Source of the DNA: CAYHSW01 sp964431075
GTDB taxonomy: Bacteria; Patescibacteriota; Microgenomatia; JAMCZE01
Assembly: GCA_964431075.1 (NCBI GenBank)
Contig: CAYSID010000001.1
Span: 1-58,566, forward strand
Reading direction: 5' to 3'
Length of the DNA: 58,566 nucleotides
Shown here: in pieces, positions 58,154 through 58,566 of the stretch
Position numbering within the stretch: position 1 is the stretch's first letter
How the letters are laid out: the number at the start of each line of letters is the position of its first letter
Notes under the pieces: model-generated
Told to the model about the DNA's origin: nothing
The model's input: the letters and a program-made list of their open reading frames with translations, nothing else
Database searches by the model: none
Position numbers and translations under genes: made by a program

Positions 58154-58447
58154 ATGGAAAAAGGATACGAAAAACGGAAAGTGCGGGATGATGTGGAACA
58201 TTACACTTCGGTCGGAAAAGAAGTTCTCGGGTGGGCTTTGAAAAACGTGGGTAGTGAACATATTGTAGTAACGAGCGGAATCCCGGAACAGGCAGTCGAT
58301 GAAGGAAATGATGCAACCCGAGAAATGGTCGAAGCTGAACAAAGAAAGTGGCTAAGAGGAGGAAAACCACGGAGTCGATGGGGAATAATAAAACCTAACT
58401 TACGACGTCCAAAAACAATTGGGGAATCTGCGGAACGTGGAAATTAA
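58154..58447 (+). CDS. Hypothetical protein
   Basis: A 97-aa frame starting MEKGYEKRKVRDDVEHYTSV. Charged and partly helical (DEGNDATREMVEAEQRKWL), with a basic Arg/Pro-rich tail. The consensus promoter upstream supports it over the antisense frames. No family is recognised. Confidence 0.5.
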   Translation: MEKGYEKRKVRDDVEHYTSVGKEVLGWALKNVGSEHIVVTSGIPEQAVDEGNDATREMVEAEQRKWLRGGKPRSRWGIIKPNLRRPKTIGESAERGN

Positions 58448-58522
58448 CTTTATATTTTTATCCATTCTTCAATAATCTCTTTCTCAATTGGGTCTGCAAC
58501 ACCTGATCCCCCGCCGGCGGCT

Positions 58523-58566
58523 TCACAACTTTTTAAGCAAATCTCTCACTTTCTCTGCCGCCCAAT
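58523..58566 (-). CDS. Possible 3' end of a gene continuing past the window
   Basis: The last bases on the minus strand read WAAEKVRDLLKKL and TGA, which looks like a helical C-terminus. Only 14 codons are visible, so the identity and reality of the gene are open. Confidence 0.25.
   Translation of the reverse strand, partial: WAAEKVRDLLKKL

Noticed and set aside
58062..58370. Antisense frames opposite the 58154 gene (Phe/Ser-rich)
   Set aside because: Composition (FFFFF, SSSSS runs) reflects the complement of GAA repeats; the plus-strand frame has a consensus promoter.

Overview
The window looks like a chromosome segment of a Candidate Phyla Radiation (Patescibacteria) bacterium, most likely of the Microgenomates group. 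This is inferred from gene style: short versions of housekeeping proteins (EF-Ts about 149 aa, FolD 235 aa, YchF 309 aa, RF1 308 aa), tightly overlapping genes, a Zn-type L31, many single-helix anchored proteins with Pro/Thr-rich linkers and LytR_C, sunset, RNHCP and DUF5666-like domains, and small in-frame palindromic repeats that spell PAGRQG in proteins. The standard genetic code fits, since UGA ends genes. No taxonomic marker is complete enough to name a lineage.

Layout. 1-336 holds the 3' end of a 23S rRNA gene and a 5S rRNA gene on the plus strand, facing a minus-strand Xer recombinase. 1242-1902 is a gene-free region with a strongly foldable candidate RNA and AT-rich inverted repeats. 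1903-12003 is mostly one minus-strand run (ruvC, yebC, a LytR_C protein, tgt, an RNHCP protein, a CPA2 antiporter, an RluA synthase, an Lgt-like/DksA fusion and an MFS transporter). 12055-13583 has a tRNA-Leu and a small Y1-transposase unit bracketed by an 80-bp exact duplication of the dnaB 3' end. 13491-25370 holds dnaB, hisS, rpmE, prfA, a VapBC-type module, HtrA and Ctp proteases, and rpsR-ssb-rpsF. 26248-31400 is an integrated element with a large serine recombinase whose 3' end overlaps the start of ychF. 31401-37391 has a degraded nuclease, a cupin, a class-A beta-lactamase-like protein, a histidine kinase/response regulator pair, cysS and a PIG-L deacetylase. 37404-38044 is a second VapBC-type module. 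38100-50899 is a long minus-strand housekeeping run (recR-ybaB-dnaX, ybeY, yqeY, rpsU, HIT, proS, rseP, frr-tsf-rpsB, folD, glyA, tmk). 50945-58566 has pepF, a Nudix gene beside a broken Nudix gene, dut, pyrG, topA, dprA and a small gene with a GAA-repeat promoter.

How it fits together. Much of the window is core information processing: replication and recombination (dnaB, dnaX, recR, ruvC, ssb, topA, dprA, xer), translation (rRNAs, rpsB, rpsF, rpsR, rpsU, rpmE, prfA, frr, tsf, hisS, cysS, proS, ychF, ybeY, tgt) and nucleotide/one-carbon supply (tmk, dut, pyrG, folD, glyA). The cell-surface part is made of anchored or secreted proteins and membrane proteases. Several start codons lie only 5-11 bases after a good -10 box, which points to frequent leaderless transcription.

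The most unusual parts are the dnaB-tail/Y1-transposase unit at 12.6-13.6 kb, the serine-recombinase element that supplies the ribosome binding site of ychF, the foldable RNA candidate near 1.4 kb, and several repeat families that sit inside reading frames (prfA, proS, Nudix, tgt, rluA, ctpA).
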